A DNA stretch of 64,000 nucleotides from CAZLQF01 sp964561545 (GTDB lineage Bacteria; Bacteroidota; Bacteroidia; CAILMK01; CAYYUA01), in assembly GCA_964561545.1 (NCBI GenBank), contig CAZLQF010000013.1, positions 1 through 64,000 of the forward strand. Reading direction: 5' to 3'. The position numbers and the translations under genes are program-made. The first letter of the stretch is position 1. The number at the start of each line of letters is the position of its first letter. Of this stretch, positions 28,424 through 37,757 are shown one piece after another. The notes under the pieces were generated by a model. The model had not been told where the DNA came from. It worked only from the letters and a program-made list of their open reading frames with translations, and searched no databases.

Positions 28424-30841
28424 ATGAAGTGCGCAAAGTATGTAGTAATGGCATGGTGCCTTCCCTTTTTTAGCTTGGGCCAAGTGGACTTAAGTGGAAC
28501 GGTAACCAGTAAACAAAAAGGTGAGCCTCTGGAGGGGGCTCATGTTAAGCTTCAGGGAACCTACCAATCCACCGTAACGAATTACCAAGGAGCATTTGAG
28601 TTCAAAGATATGGACCCGGGTACCTACACCTTGAGGGTTTCCTACCTGGGCTACCAGGATACCAAGCGAAAAATCCAGCTTGACGAGGCCAAAAACCTTA
28701 CCGTAGCTTTAAAGCCCTCCAGTATTTTGGAGGATGAGGTCATTGTACAGTCAACAAGGGTTGATAAAAATGCCCCGACCACATTTTCCAATGTATCGCG
28801 GGAAGAAATTGAAGAAGAAAACACAGCTCAAAACCTGCCTTACGTATTAGAAGGCCAACCTTCTATGGTTGCAACTTCAAATGGTGGAGCCGGTGTAGGT
28901 TATTCGGATTTTAGAATCAGGGGCTCTTCCCCTACCCGGATCAATGTAACCATCAATGGAATACCCCTTAATGATGCAGAATCCCATGGTTTGTTTTTTG
29001 TGAACATCCCAGATATTGCAGGTTCATCAGAGAGCATTCAATTGCAGCGAGGCGTGGGCACCTCTACCAATGGAGCAGGAGCTTTTGGCGCAACCGTGAA
29101 CATGCAGACTACTGCTTTGAAAACTGAGCCCTATGCTGAATTGAACAACTCCTATGGCTCCTTCAATACCCTTAAAAACAACCTCAAATTTGGAACGGGT
29201 TTGATCAATGAAACCTGGGCTTTTAATGGGAGCCTTTCCCGTATTCAATCAAACGGCTACATTGACCGCGCCACATCTGACCTTAAATCCTATTATTTCT
29301 CGGGTAGTTATCGTGATGAAAACACCATGATCAAAGCCATTACGTTTTCAGGCCGGGAAGAAACTTACCAATCCTGGTGGGGCGTGGTTGAAGATTCCGT
29401 GGGGGAACGATCTACGGCTCAAAACTTTATTGGGGAACTGGCCACAAATCCGAAAACCAAACCTGATAGCCGCAATTACAATCATTATACTTATGAAAAC
29501 CAGGTCGACAACTACGGCCAGGATCATTACCAATTGCACTTATCCCATAAAATTAACGACCAGATAAGACTCAACGGAGCCCTGCATTACACGTATGGCA
29601 ATGGATACTACGAGCAATACCAGCGCGATGCCTCTCTTTCACTGCACCAGATTCAGCCCGTAACCATTGGAGATTCTTCCATTTCAAATTCTGATTTGGT
29701 AAGAAGGCGATGGCTTAACAACCATTTTTATGGCGCCACTTATTCCGGGGTTTATGAAAAAAACCGGTTGAAAGTTAACATTGGCGGAGCCTGGAATATG
29801 TATGACGGAGATCATTATGGAACGGTCATTTGGTCGAGATTTGCCGGTGATAGCGAAATCAAGGACAAGTTTTACGACAATAATGCTTTGAAAAACGACT
29901 TCAATATTTACGCAAAAGTCAACTATGAAGTGAGCAGCAATCTTAGTGTATTTGGGGATTTTCAATTCCGAACCATTGGTTACAAAACCAGCGGACTTGA
30001 CATTGACGGGCAGGACATCGCCCAGGAAGACCACCTTGATTTTTTCAATCCCAAATTCGGCCTGAATTATGCCTTATCTGCTTCCAGCAGGATTTACCTT
30101 TTTGGCGGTATTGGCCACCGCGAGCCTACGCGTGATGACTACATTGATGCCTCAAGCGGTGTAGAACCGCAACCCGAAGAGCTTCGCAATATTGAGCTTG
30201 GCTATGAAAAGCAATGGCAAAATGCATCCATCAAAGTCAATGGCTATTTGATGGATTATAAAAATCAGTTGGTACAGACCGGAGAAGTCAATGATGTAGG
30301 TCGCTCCATCCGTACCAATGTAGACAATAGTTACCGGGCAGGCATAGAACTGATAGGAGGCCTTGAATTGAGTAAAAGGTTCAGTTGGAACGGCAATTTA
30401 ACGTTGAGCCGGAATCGCATCCTTGATTTCAATTATCAGGTGGACGGCCAACTTATTGAGACCTACGACAGCAAGCCCATTGCCTTTGCTCCTTCCATTA
30501 TCGGTTTCAGCAATTTCACTTATGAACCGTTGAAAAATCTTGAAGTAAGCTTCCGGAGTAAATATGTAGGGGATCAATACCTTGACAACACAGAAAGTGA
30601 GGAGCGTATGCTTGAAAAGTATTTCGTGAACAATGCAAAACTAAGTTATACAGTGAAAAACAAGGCCCTTTTCAGAGCGATTGAAGTCAGCGTTGAAGCC
30701 AACAACATTTTCAATGTCTTGTATTCCTCAGATGGATATGTTTTTCCTTATTTAAATGAAGAAGGCGCTCCCCAATACACCAATTACTATTACCCCCAAG
30801 CAGGCCGGAATTTTATGGGTAAACTGAGTTTGAAATTTTAG
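28424..30841 (+). CDS. TonB-dependent outer-membrane receptor, TPP-riboswitch controlled
   Basis: The 805-residue protein has a signal peptide (about 1-19, ending FFSLGQ). A carboxypeptidase-regulatory-like domain follows (about 20-105, GTVTSKQKGEPLEGAHVKL), then a plug (about 125-230, YSDFRIRGSSPTRINVTING) and a 22-strand barrel ending in Phe. The plug/barrel plan is that of TonB-dependent transporters for small ligands. Two THI elements lie directly upstream, so the ligand is very likely thiamine, a phosphate ester or a precursor; the family annotation alone would not tell. A PnuC-type permease and a kinase lie just downstream on the other strand and would complete the uptake route. Confidence 0.92.
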   Translation: MKCAKYVVMAWCLPFFSLGQVDLSGTVTSKQKGEPLEGAHVKLQGTYQSTVTNYQGAFEFKDMDPGTYTLRVSYLGYQDTKRKIQLDEAKNLTVALKPSSILEDEVIVQSTRVDKNAPTTFSNVSREEIEEENTAQNLPYVLEGQPSMVATSNGGAGVGYSDFRIRGSSPTRINVTINGIPLNDAESHGLFFVNIPDIAGSSESIQLQRGVGTSTNGAGAFGATVNMQTTALKTEPYAELNNSYGSFNTLKNNLKFGTGLINETWAFNGSLSRIQSNGYIDRATSDLKSYYFSGSYRDENTMIKAITFSGREETYQSWWGVVEDSVGERSTAQNFIGELATNPKTKPDSRNYNHYTYENQVDNYGQDHYQLHLSHKINDQIRLNGALHYTYGNGYYEQYQRDASLSLHQIQPVTIGDSSISNSDLVRRRWLNNHFYGATYSGVYEKNRLKVNIGGAWNMYDGDHYGTVIWSRFAGDSEIKDKFYDNNALKNDFNIYAKVNYEVSSNLSVFGDFQFRTIGYKTSGLDIDGQDIAQEDHLDFFNPKFGLNYALSASSRIYLFGGIGHREPTRDDYIDASSGVEPQPEELRNIELGYEKQWQNASIKVNGYLMDYKNQLVQTGEVNDVGRSIRTNVDNSYRAGIELIGGLELSKRFSWNGNLTLSRNRILDFNYQVDGQLIETYDSKPIAFAPSIIGFSNFTYEPLKNLEVSFRSKYVGDQYLDNTESEERMLEKYFVNNAKLSYTVKNKALFRAIEVSVEANNIFNVLYSSDGYVFPYLNEEGAPQYTNYYYPQAGRNFMGKLSLKF

Positions 30842-30849
30842 AACCCCTC

Positions 30850-30876
30850 TTCGTCCGAGTCAAAGACTCGGACGAA
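30850..30876. terminator. Perfect 12-bp hairpin after the receptor gene
   Basis: TTCGTCCGAGTC, loop AAA, GACTCGGACGAA: a perfect palindromic stem nine bases after the receptor stop codon. No T tract follows on either strand, so it may stabilise the mRNA 3' end or terminate weakly. Confidence 0.5.
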
Positions 30877-31028
30877 ACAATCTCTGACCTTACCCAGCCG
30901 AGTCCTAAATGATTTTCGTGTTTTCACAATTTTATCAAAATAGTCTATAATTTTAATTATTTGCAGCCGTTACAAAAAGGGAATGCTGAAATACTTGGCT
31001 GGGAAACAAATATAGAACTATCAGCTAA

Positions 31029-31547
31029 TTAAATTCCTTCAAAATTGGCCAAAGCTTTTATGGCATTTTGAAGCCGCCCTTCGCCTTTACCTCGAATAAC
31101 CGCGTATGCAAGATTGTAATCTTTTAGTGCCTTTTCATAAATAGAGAACAACGCATTTAAACGTTCAGCATCCTCCCTTTGTGCGTCAGCTTGCCAGGGT
31201 AAATCCGGATACATTAACAAAAACAGATCATACCTTTTGGGATTGATGGCTTGGGTTATCCACTCAGGCACTAATTGAAATTTATCCTGAAGCCAGATTT
31301 TAATTACCAGGAGATCCGTATCCAGGAAAATGCGGGAATGACCTTCCCCGGCCAGTTGATCTTCACGATTTAACTGTTCACGGCCAATGGCAATGACATC
31401 CTTATAGGTATAAGGCCGATCCAGTGCTCCTATATATTCCCTGGCATATTCAGGCAGGTAAGGCATCTCATAAGTAGAGGCCAATTGCTGAGCTAATGTT
31501 GTTTTCCCGGTTGATTCAGGCCCCGTTATGGCAATTTTAAGGGTCAT
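31029..31547 (-). CDS. NadR-like P-loop kinase (AAA_28 type)
   Basis: About 172 residues from the ATG at 31547; the frame is open to 31679, but that extension reads through the permease gene. The Walker A motif GPESTGKTTLAQQLA starts near residue 8 and YLPEYAREYIGAL follows, as in the ribosylnicotinamide kinase domain of NadR. No NMN adenylyltransferase or DNA-binding domain is attached. Its first 11 bases overlap the end of the PnuC-type gene, so the two are translated together. The kinase should trap the imported vitamin by phosphorylation; nicotinamide riboside by homology, or thiamine by context. Confidence 0.88.
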   Translation of the reverse strand: MTLKIAITGPESTGKTTLAQQLASTYEMPYLPEYAREYIGALDRPYTYKDVIAIGREQLNREDQLAGEGHSRIFLDTDLLVIKIWLQDKFQLVPEWITQAINPKRYDLFLLMYPDLPWQADAQREDAERLNALFSIYEKALKDYNLAYAVIRGKGEGRLQNAIKALANFEGI

Positions 31548-32118
31548 TTGCTTGTTGAGCTTTGTAGGATTTCCACCAATTAAACATGCCATACACTGCA
31601 AGGAACACGTAGATAAAGTAAAGACCACTGGTCCAAAAAACCTCTTTGTAAATATAAATCCCGACATAAACCGCATCAATTACAAACCACAGGATCCAAA
31701 CTTCCAAATATTTTCGGGCCATCATCCATACGCCTGCAAGGCTAAAAATAGTTGTAAATGCATCCCAATAGGGTATATCGGCATCCGTATAACCGAGGAA
31801 ATAGGCAAAGGCAAGCGTACCTATTGCACCAGTTGTCATTAGAAAGGCCAATTCCTTCATAGGTATTTTAGAAATGGGTAATTGCTGATTGCCTTTTCCA
31901 CCCTGGAGCCAATGGTACCAGCCGTACATACTGGTAAAGAAATAAAAAACCATCAACCCCATATCGGCATAAAGCCGAATGTGCCAGTAGATCATAATAA
32001 ATGCTGACACGCTGATCATAGAAAGGGGCCAATACAAAATATTTTCCCTTGTACTGAAATAAACGCCTACAAGCCCGGTTATAACAGCTAAAATCTCAAG
32101 GTAGTCGTAAAGCTCCAT
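31537..32118 (-). CDS. pnuC: PnuC-family vitamin transporter
   Basis: The 193-residue membrane protein has about seven hydrophobic segments with the family motifs YFSTRENILYWPLSMISV, YGWYHW and WILWFVIDAVYVGIYIYKE. PnuC proteins are facilitated-diffusion channels for nicotinamide riboside; close relatives (PnuT) carry thiamine and are often adjacent to TPP-riboswitch genes in Bacteroidota. The gene overlaps the NadR-like kinase by 11 bases. No TPP element lies upstream on this strand, so its own regulation is not shown, and the symbol reflects the family rather than the substrate. Confidence 0.9.
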   Translation of the reverse strand: MELYDYLEILAVITGLVGVYFSTRENILYWPLSMISVSAFIMIYWHIRLYADMGLMVFYFFTSMYGWYHWLQGGKGNQQLPISKIPMKELAFLMTTGAIGTLAFAYFLGYTDADIPYWDAFTTIFSLAGVWMMARKYLEVWILWFVIDAVYVGIYIYKEVFWTSGLYFIYVFLAVYGMFNWWKSYKAQQANDP

Positions 32119-32276
32119 TGGGTAAAGCGGGAATATTGTTGGAAGATTGATCTAGTGACTTGAATAGAAGTTTGATGAAAGCTCAATATCTATAATGAAA
32201 TGATCATATTCCTAATTAAGGGTTGCTAATTCGCTTAAAGAGGTAATGGGTAATGTACGGGCAAAACCTGACTTGG

Positions 32277-32537
32277 TTATTGCTGCTCTTCTTCCGCTGC
32301 AATGGCAACAATGCCTTCAATTTCAGGAACAGAACGCATAACGGCTTCTTCAACTCCTGCCTTCATCGTCATATCACTCATATGGCAATTGCTACAATTG
32401 CCGAGCAACTTCACCAATACCTGCATGTTCTCATCAATATCGACCAATTCTATATCCCCTCCATCTGCTTTTAAGAACGGACGCATGGAATCCAAAGCTT
32501 CTTCCACCTTGGCCATTAAGTTCTGTTTATCATCCAT
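32277..32537 (-). CDS. NifU-like Fe-S cluster scaffold domain protein
   Basis: The 86-residue protein is a stand-alone NifU C-terminal domain. The landmarks are LDSMRPFLKADGGDIELVDID and the cluster-binding Cys pair in LGNCSNCHMSDMTMKAGVE. Such proteins (NfuA core, human NFU1 C-terminus) assemble or carry 4Fe-4S clusters as homodimers. It lies 57 bases downstream of the Mrp gene, in the same orientation, forming an Fe-S delivery pair. Confidence 0.94.
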   Translation of the reverse strand: MDDKQNLMAKVEEALDSMRPFLKADGGDIELVDIDENMQVLVKLLGNCSNCHMSDMTMKAGVEEAVMRSVPEIEGIVAIAAEEEQQ

Positions 32538-32594
32538 AAATCAATTCATTGAACCTGCAAAGGTACAAAATTCCAGGGTTTTGTTAGCATCCTG

Positions 32595-33683
32595 TTATTC
32601 TGTTACTGCTTCTTTTTCAAGCACTTGGCTATTGACAATTGCCACCCTTTGGGCTACTTTTTGGGCCATTTCAAGGAACGAATCCCGCATCAAGGTGCCT
32701 TCTTTGAGCACCGCAGGTTTCCCTTCATCTGCTTCATCAGTAACTCCCATCACAAGGGGAATCTTGGAAACCAAAGGTACATCGTAAACATCCGCAAGTT
32801 GATCACCGCCCCCTTGACCAAAAATGTTGTATTGATAGTCCGGAAATTCCTCCGGAATGAAATAGGCCATGTTTTCAATAAACCCTAACAGCGGAATGTC
32901 GATCTGAGGTTGTTTAAACATCTCTACACTCTTACGCACATCACTAATTGATACTTTCTGAGGCGTGGTAACCATCAGCGCTCCTGTTACCGGAAATTGT
33001 TGGGTAAGCGTTAAATGGATATCGCCTGTGCCCGGAGGAAGGTCAACTACCAAATAATCCAATTCACCCCAATTGGTATCGAGGAACAATTGCTTGAGTG
33101 CAGAGGAGACCATAGGACCTCGCCATACAACAGGTTGGTTGGGGTCGATCAACATGCCTATGGAGTTCGTTTTAATACCGTATTGCTGAACAGGTTCCAT
33201 GATAACCCGGTCCCCTTCCTGCTGTTGAACTTCGGGTTTAGCACCACTCAAATTAAGCATCGTGGGTAAAGATGGCCCGTGTATATCAGAGTCGAGCAAT
33301 CCAACTTCTGCGCCAAGTTCTGATAGCCCAATGGCAAGATTACTGGCTATTGTTGATTTACCAACCCCACCTTTACCGGATGAAACCGCAATGATGTTTT
33401 TAATGCCGCTCAACATTTCCTGATTATCCTGCCTTTGGCTGGTAACTTGCGAAGAAAATTCAACTTCAACTTCGTAATCTTCTCCCACATATTGATGAAT
33501 GGCAGAAATGCAATCATTCTTGAGTTTATCCTTGAGTGGACAAGCTGGCGTGGTCAGCTCGATGGTAAATTTGATGTTTTTATTATCTAATTCAAGATCT
33601 TTAATCATGTTCAGCGTGACCAAATCCTTTTTGATATCGGGATCGATCACAGTGCCTAACGCCTTATATACCTGATCTTTCAT
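32595..33683 (-). CDS. Mrp/ApbC-type Fe-S carrier ATPase
   Basis: About 362 residues from ATG 33683 (MKDQVYKALGTVIDP); an upstream ATG at 33719 adds twelve low-complexity residues. An N-terminal MIP18/DUF59 domain (about 1-90) precedes a MinD-like P-loop ATPase with the deviant Walker A SSGKGGVGKSTIASNLA, VGLLDSDIHGPS and DYLVVDLPPGTGD. The C-terminal Cys-x-x-Cys of many Mrp proteins is absent: the corresponding stretch reads ENMAYFIPEEFPDYQYNIFG. The protein should deliver Fe-S clusters to apoproteins. It is upstream of the NifU-like gene. Confidence 0.92.
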   Translation of the reverse strand: MKDQVYKALGTVIDPDIKKDLVTLNMIKDLELDNKNIKFTIELTTPACPLKDKLKNDCISAIHQYVGEDYEVEVEFSSQVTSQRQDNQEMLSGIKNIIAVSSGKGGVGKSTIASNLAIGLSELGAEVGLLDSDIHGPSLPTMLNLSGAKPEVQQQEGDRVIMEPVQQYGIKTNSIGMLIDPNQPVVWRGPMVSSALKQLFLDTNWGELDYLVVDLPPGTGDIHLTLTQQFPVTGALMVTTPQKVSISDVRKSVEMFKQPQIDIPLLGFIENMAYFIPEEFPDYQYNIFGQGGGDQLADVYDVPLVSKIPLVMGVTDEADEGKPAVLKEGTLMRDSFLEMAQKVAQRVAIVNSQVLEKEAVTE

Positions 33684-33813
33684 GGAGTTTTTATTTTGCT
33701 TTTTATTAAAATTAAACATTACACTTCAAAAATTTGTGTCTAACCATGAACAACAATGCAAAAACAAAGTTTTAGGTTCAGATTGCTTTTGATGGTTGCT
33801 AATGACCTTCGTC

Positions 33814-34500
33814 CTACAAGCCAATGATTCCAAAGCCAATACTTAAACGTGCTACATCCGGTGCCTTGTCAGCATCAAATACATTGGCAATGCCGTAATA
33901 ACCAGTTAAGCGAATACTCCCCCAGCCAATTCTTAAATAAGGGCCGTATTGCATGTTATTAAAGGCATTAATGTGTTTTTCTTTAAAAATGTCGTCATTT
34001 TTGTCCTTCAACTTGGTATGGGCATCAATGAGGAAACCACCTTTTAAACCCAATGCGCATTTGAAAGCCTCATCATTTTGATTCGCCTTAAATTGAAGTT
34101 CCACGGGCACCCCTAAATAATTTAAAGATACTTTGTTCTTTTCATAAGTTTCGTCAGGGGCTTCAACAACCGATACTATTTTCTCAGCTTCATTGAATTC
34201 CCATTTATTGGCATCGGAAAAAATATTAGAGCTGGAAAAATACACACCTGTAGCAAAGCCAAAGTTTTGTTCGTTAGGCGTTAGCCTTAACAAGGAACTA
34301 AGGGTAATGCCCCGGTTTTTGTAATTAACAAGGTCAATGTTTTCAGGTGCATTGAGCCAATGCTCCCAAGTAGGGTTGATTACCAATTGGTCCCGTTTTT
34401 CACCATTGATGGTGACCATATTCTGAGCCTTGGTCATGAAGCAGCCCATTAAACCACAACTTAGCACCAGTAAAATTCTAATTAATTCCTTTTTCAACAT
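33814..34500 (-). CDS. Outer-membrane beta-barrel protein (PorT-type domain)
   Basis: The 228-residue protein has a signal peptide (about 1-26, ending MTKAQ) and strands typical of a small barrel, such as NYKNRGITLSSLLRL, NYLGVPVELQFKANQN and ALGLKGGFLIDAHTKLK. The phrase LGVPVELQFK is common in the outer-membrane beta-barrel family that includes PorT. Function is unknown and the family is large, so no symbol is given. It is a single gene, divergent from tatC. Confidence 0.82.
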   Translation of the reverse strand: MLKKELIRILLVLSCGLMGCFMTKAQNMVTINGEKRDQLVINPTWEHWLNAPENIDLVNYKNRGITLSSLLRLTPNEQNFGFATGVYFSSSNIFSDANKWEFNEAEKIVSVVEAPDETYEKNKVSLNYLGVPVELQFKANQNDEAFKCALGLKGGFLIDAHTKLKDKNDDIFKEKHINAFNNMQYGPYLRIGWGSIRLTGYYGIANVFDADKAPDVARLSIGFGIIGL

Positions 34501-34741
34501 TTTACATCTTTAGGACCTTAAACAAAGAACATAGCAAACAACCAAAACCATTAGGCAATAGCTAATTATAGTACCAAATAATCTATAAAGGTCGTCCAGA
34601 TTTTAAAGGCTATGCTTAGGCTTACAGGGTTTTATTTGGTTGAATGCTTTAATTTGCATCAAAATTAAAGGAAAAGAAAAAACCAACCATTTGCCGAAAA
34701 GGAAGAAGCAACGAAAAGAGGCCAATCAGGATGACCAGGAG

Positions 34742-35524
34742 ATGAGCTTTCTGGACCACCTTGAAACGCTGAGATGGCATTTGGTAAGGTCAATTGGCGT
34801 AATACTTGGTTTAACCATCCTGGCCTTCATCAACAAAAGCCTTGTATTCGACTTGATCGTTTTGGGGCCATCCAGGCTCGATTTCTGGACTTATGAGCAA
34901 TTGTGTAACCTTTCCCATTTCCTGTTCTTAGGCAACAACCTTTGCTTTGAAGAAATGGGGTTCAAGCTTTCCAATATTCACATGGCAGGCCAATTTACCC
35001 AGCACATTTTTGTCTCTGTGGCTTTCGGCATCATTCTGGGATTTCCTTATTTGGTTTATGAGCTATGGCGATTCCTGAAACCAGCCTTGGATCGTTCTGA
35101 AAGAAAATATGCCAGGGGCATGATCTTCTTCACCTCTTTGCTTTTCTTTTTAGGTGTATTGTTTGGCTATTATCTGCTCACACCCATGTCTGTGCAATTC
35201 CTCGGCAGTTACCGGGTTAGCGATACGGTTCAAAACGCTATCACTTTAAGGAGCTATGTTTCAACGGTGGCCTCTGTTACTTTCGCAGCAGCCATCATTT
35301 TTGAGATGCCAGTGGTGGTTTACTTCTTGTCCAAAATGGGTTTAATTACGCCCCAAGACATGCGCTATTATCGCAAACATGCCCTGATCGTTGTTCTGCT
35401 AATAGCTGCAGTACTGACACCCCCGGATGTTACCAGCCAGATCCTGCTTTGTTTACCATTTCTAATTTTATACGAGATCAGCATCTCCATATCAGCCATC
35501 GTTAGTAAAAAAGCAGCACCCTAA
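34742..35524 (+). CDS. tatC: Sec-independent protein translocase TatC
   Basis: About 260 residues with the family start MSFLDHLETLRWHLVRS, six hydrophobic segments, and the conserved Glu-containing FGIILGFPYLVYELWRFLKP. The family's loop motif FLGVLFGYYLLTP is also present. TatC recognises twin-arginine signal peptides and forms the translocon with TatA. The frame is open to a TTG at 34640; I chose the ATG at 34742 because family similarity begins there, though a basic leader (TTG 34691) is possible. No tatA is in the window. rpiB follows after 49 bases, an arrangement I recall from other Bacteroidota. Confidence 0.95.
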   Translation: MSFLDHLETLRWHLVRSIGVILGLTILAFINKSLVFDLIVLGPSRLDFWTYEQLCNLSHFLFLGNNLCFEEMGFKLSNIHMAGQFTQHIFVSVAFGIILGFPYLVYELWRFLKPALDRSERKYARGMIFFTSLLFFLGVLFGYYLLTPMSVQFLGSYRVSDTVQNAITLRSYVSTVASVTFAAAIIFEMPVVVYFLSKMGLITPQDMRYYRKHALIVVLLIAAVLTPPDVTSQILLCLPFLILYEISISISAIVSKKAAP

Positions 35525-35573
35525 CAGAGCACCCAAAAGTTTCTTAATTTTGATAAATTGAAAAACCATAACC

Positions 35574-36014
35574 ATGAAATTAGCAATTGGTAGCGATCAC
35601 GCTGGGTATGAAAGGAAAGAAACCGTGAAGGAATGGCTGGAAAGCCAAAACCATGAAGTGGATGATTTCGGGACCCACTCAACGGAATCTTGCGATTATC
35701 CTGATTTTACGCATCCTGTGGCTGAAAAAGTAGAAGCAGGAGTTTACGACTTCGGTATTGTTTTGTGCGGGTCAGCCAATGGCACTTGCATGACGGCCAA
35801 TAAACATCAGAACATCAGGGCTGCTTTATGCTGGAATGAGGAAGTAAGTAAACTGGCCCGCGAGCATAACAATGCCAACATGCTTTGTATCCCAGCCAGG
35901 TTCGTAGATCAAGCTACCGCGATAGGAATTACCAAAACGTTTTTAGCAACTAACTTCGAAGGCGGCCGCCATGAAAATAGGGTTGAAAAAATAAGCTTGA
36001 AAGGAACGCAGTAG
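35574..36014 (+). CDS. rpiB: Ribose-5-phosphate isomerase B
   Basis: The 146-residue protein begins MKLAIGSDHAGYERKE, the RpiB phosphate-binding start. It contains the catalytic-loop Cys and anion-hole segment VLCGSANGTCMTANKH and the closing NTA-like segment REHNNANMLCIPAR. It interconverts ribose-5-phosphate and ribulose-5-phosphate. It follows tatC by 49 bases in a likely operon. Confidence 0.96.
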   Translation: MKLAIGSDHAGYERKETVKEWLESQNHEVDDFGTHSTESCDYPDFTHPVAEKVEAGVYDFGIVLCGSANGTCMTANKHQNIRAALCWNEEVSKLAREHNNANMLCIPARFVDQATAIGITKTFLATNFEGGRHENRVEKISLKGTQ

Positions 36015-36345
36015 TTAATTGATTGCTGATTGCGCGTAAATTCTTATTACAATACAAGAGGATTTAAGCATTTTATGAAATCAAGGTGCAGCATTTGATA
36101 TTCTTCCTAAACCTCCCATTTGCGTTCTTCAATTATTACCTGTTTAAAACGATTACACATGAGTTTGGCTAAACTTTTATTAAGCTTTTAAGAGCATATA
36201 GAGTGGTTTAAAAGGTCTTGATTGGCCCGAATCATTGGTTGGGTGCATCAAAACCTGACAGTGACATTAAATACGTAACACAAGTTATTCCTGAGGTTAC
36301 TTAAAAAAGCCTTGCTTGGATTAGCCGGAATTATAATTGCTTAAC
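36015..36345. other. Intergenic region without a gene
   Basis: 331 bases between convergent rpiB and the VOC gene. No open frame, strong hairpin or known RNA motif is seen by eye. Confidence 0.5.
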
Positions 36346-36738
36346 CTACAAACCCCACATTCCTTCAGGCACAACCTCTAATGAATGCCCATCAGGATCT
36401 CTGAAATAAAAGGAATAAAAATCCTCATGCCAATACTGTTCATGTTCAATGGTAATTCCTTTGCTTTGGATCCATTGCTTGGTGTTTTCATAGGCCCCTC
36501 TGGAAACTTCAAAGGCAAGGTGCATTTTTCCGTAACCGTAATGAGCTGGCAATTGTGGATCATTTTTCGTAGCATCAGCTATGAAGCAAAGCAATAAAGA
36601 ACTACCAGCTTGAAAGAAAACGTGCCTGCCTTCAACTTTGGTAAGCACCCTCATTCCCAATTTTCCGTGGTAAAAGGCTTCACTTTGATCGAGATCACGC
36701 ACGTATAAGCAGGTTTCCTTAATTTGAGAGAATCGCAT
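36346..36738 (-). CDS. VOC (glyoxalase/bleomycin resistance) family protein
   Basis: The 130-residue protein has the two beta-alpha-beta-beta-beta modules of the vicinal-oxygen-chelate fold: MRFSQIKETCLYVRDLDQSEAFY and GKMHLAFEVSRGAYENTK, then FYFRDPDGHSLEVV. His in MHLAFEV and Glu in HSLEVV are likely metal ligands. Members include fosfomycin-type transferases and lyases; the substrate cannot be assigned. It stands alone. Confidence 0.9.
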   Translation of the reverse strand: MRFSQIKETCLYVRDLDQSEAFYHGKLGMRVLTKVEGRHVFFQAGSSLLLCFIADATKNDPQLPAHYGYGKMHLAFEVSRGAYENTKQWIQSKGITIEHEQYWHEDFYSFYFRDPDGHSLEVVPEGMWGL

Positions 36739-36940
36739 TTTTAAAAATTTTATTAGGACTAATCCTTATGATACCATTCTGCTTAAAAAACAAAAAGTAT
36801 GATTAGCTGTTAAATGGTTGATTTCATTAGCGGCTCACAACAAGCCATAAAATTATTATAGTTTTGTTGTTTAGAACTTCAAGCAGGGTTGAGTCGTTAA
36901 AGCATTTAGTCTTTAGCTGAATTACAAAGCAATATCTAAA

Positions 36941-37648
36941 ATGGAAAACAACAATAAAGTGGTGAAGGACCAAGACCTATCCAACTTAACCAAAGATGAA
37001 ATTGGCGATGAGCACATTGGGGATCCCAATAAAACGCCGGTTCGGGATGATGCTTCCGATATGGATGATAACCTGAAAATAGACCTGATCGAAAAACATT
37101 TTCGGGAAATCATGGAAATACTCGGGCTGGACCTCAACGATGACAGCCTTAAGGGTACCCCAAAACGCGTTGCCAAGATGTATGTAGAGGAAATATGTAG
37201 TGGCCTGAAACCAGAAAACAAGCCCTCGGTTTCTTTATTTGAAAACAAGTACCAGTACAATGAAATGCTGGTTCAAAAGAACATTTCTGTTCATTCGCAT
37301 TGTGAGCATCACTTCCTCCCCATTGAAGGAAAAGCCCATGTGGCATACGTTTCCAATGGTAATGTAATTGGCCTCTCCAAGATTAACCGGATTGTTAAAT
37401 ATTTTTCCAAGCGTCCACAGGTTCAGGAAAGGCTTACCAAGCAAATTGCTGATTCTCTTAAGACGGTATTGGGTACAGAGGATGTAGCGGTATTGATCGA
37501 TGCCCATCACATGTGCGTAAGCTCACGGGGCATTCAAGATACTTGCAGCAGTACCATCACTTCCGAATATTCAGGTAAATTTCAAGAAGCTGATACAAAA
37601 CAGGAATTTTTAAACTACTTACGATTTAAAGAAGACAACCATCAATAG
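36941..37648 (+). CDS. folE: GTP cyclohydrolase I
   Basis: The 235-residue protein has an acidic, disordered N-terminal extension of about 45 residues, then the FolE core: KGTPKRVAKMYVEEI, the zinc Cys-His region VHSHCEHHFLPIEGK, and HHMCVSSRGIQDTCSST with the third zinc Cys. It converts GTP to dihydroneopterin triphosphate, the first step of folate (and pterin) synthesis. It is divergent from the VOC gene and convergent with the SDR gene at 37758. Confidence 0.97.
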   Translation: MENNNKVVKDQDLSNLTKDEIGDEHIGDPNKTPVRDDASDMDDNLKIDLIEKHFREIMEILGLDLNDDSLKGTPKRVAKMYVEEICSGLKPENKPSVSLFENKYQYNEMLVQKNISVHSHCEHHFLPIEGKAHVAYVSNGNVIGLSKINRIVKYFSKRPQVQERLTKQIADSLKTVLGTEDVAVLIDAHHMCVSSRGIQDTCSSTITSEYSGKFQEADTKQEFLNYLRFKEDNHQ

Positions 37649-37757
37649 AAGTTTTTATAATATCGCTTTAAAAACCTGATCAATCCATAAAGGAATAAAA
37701 AAAGGTTGTTATCTGCTTATTGGTATAATAAGATAGGTATTGAAGATTGAATTGTGG

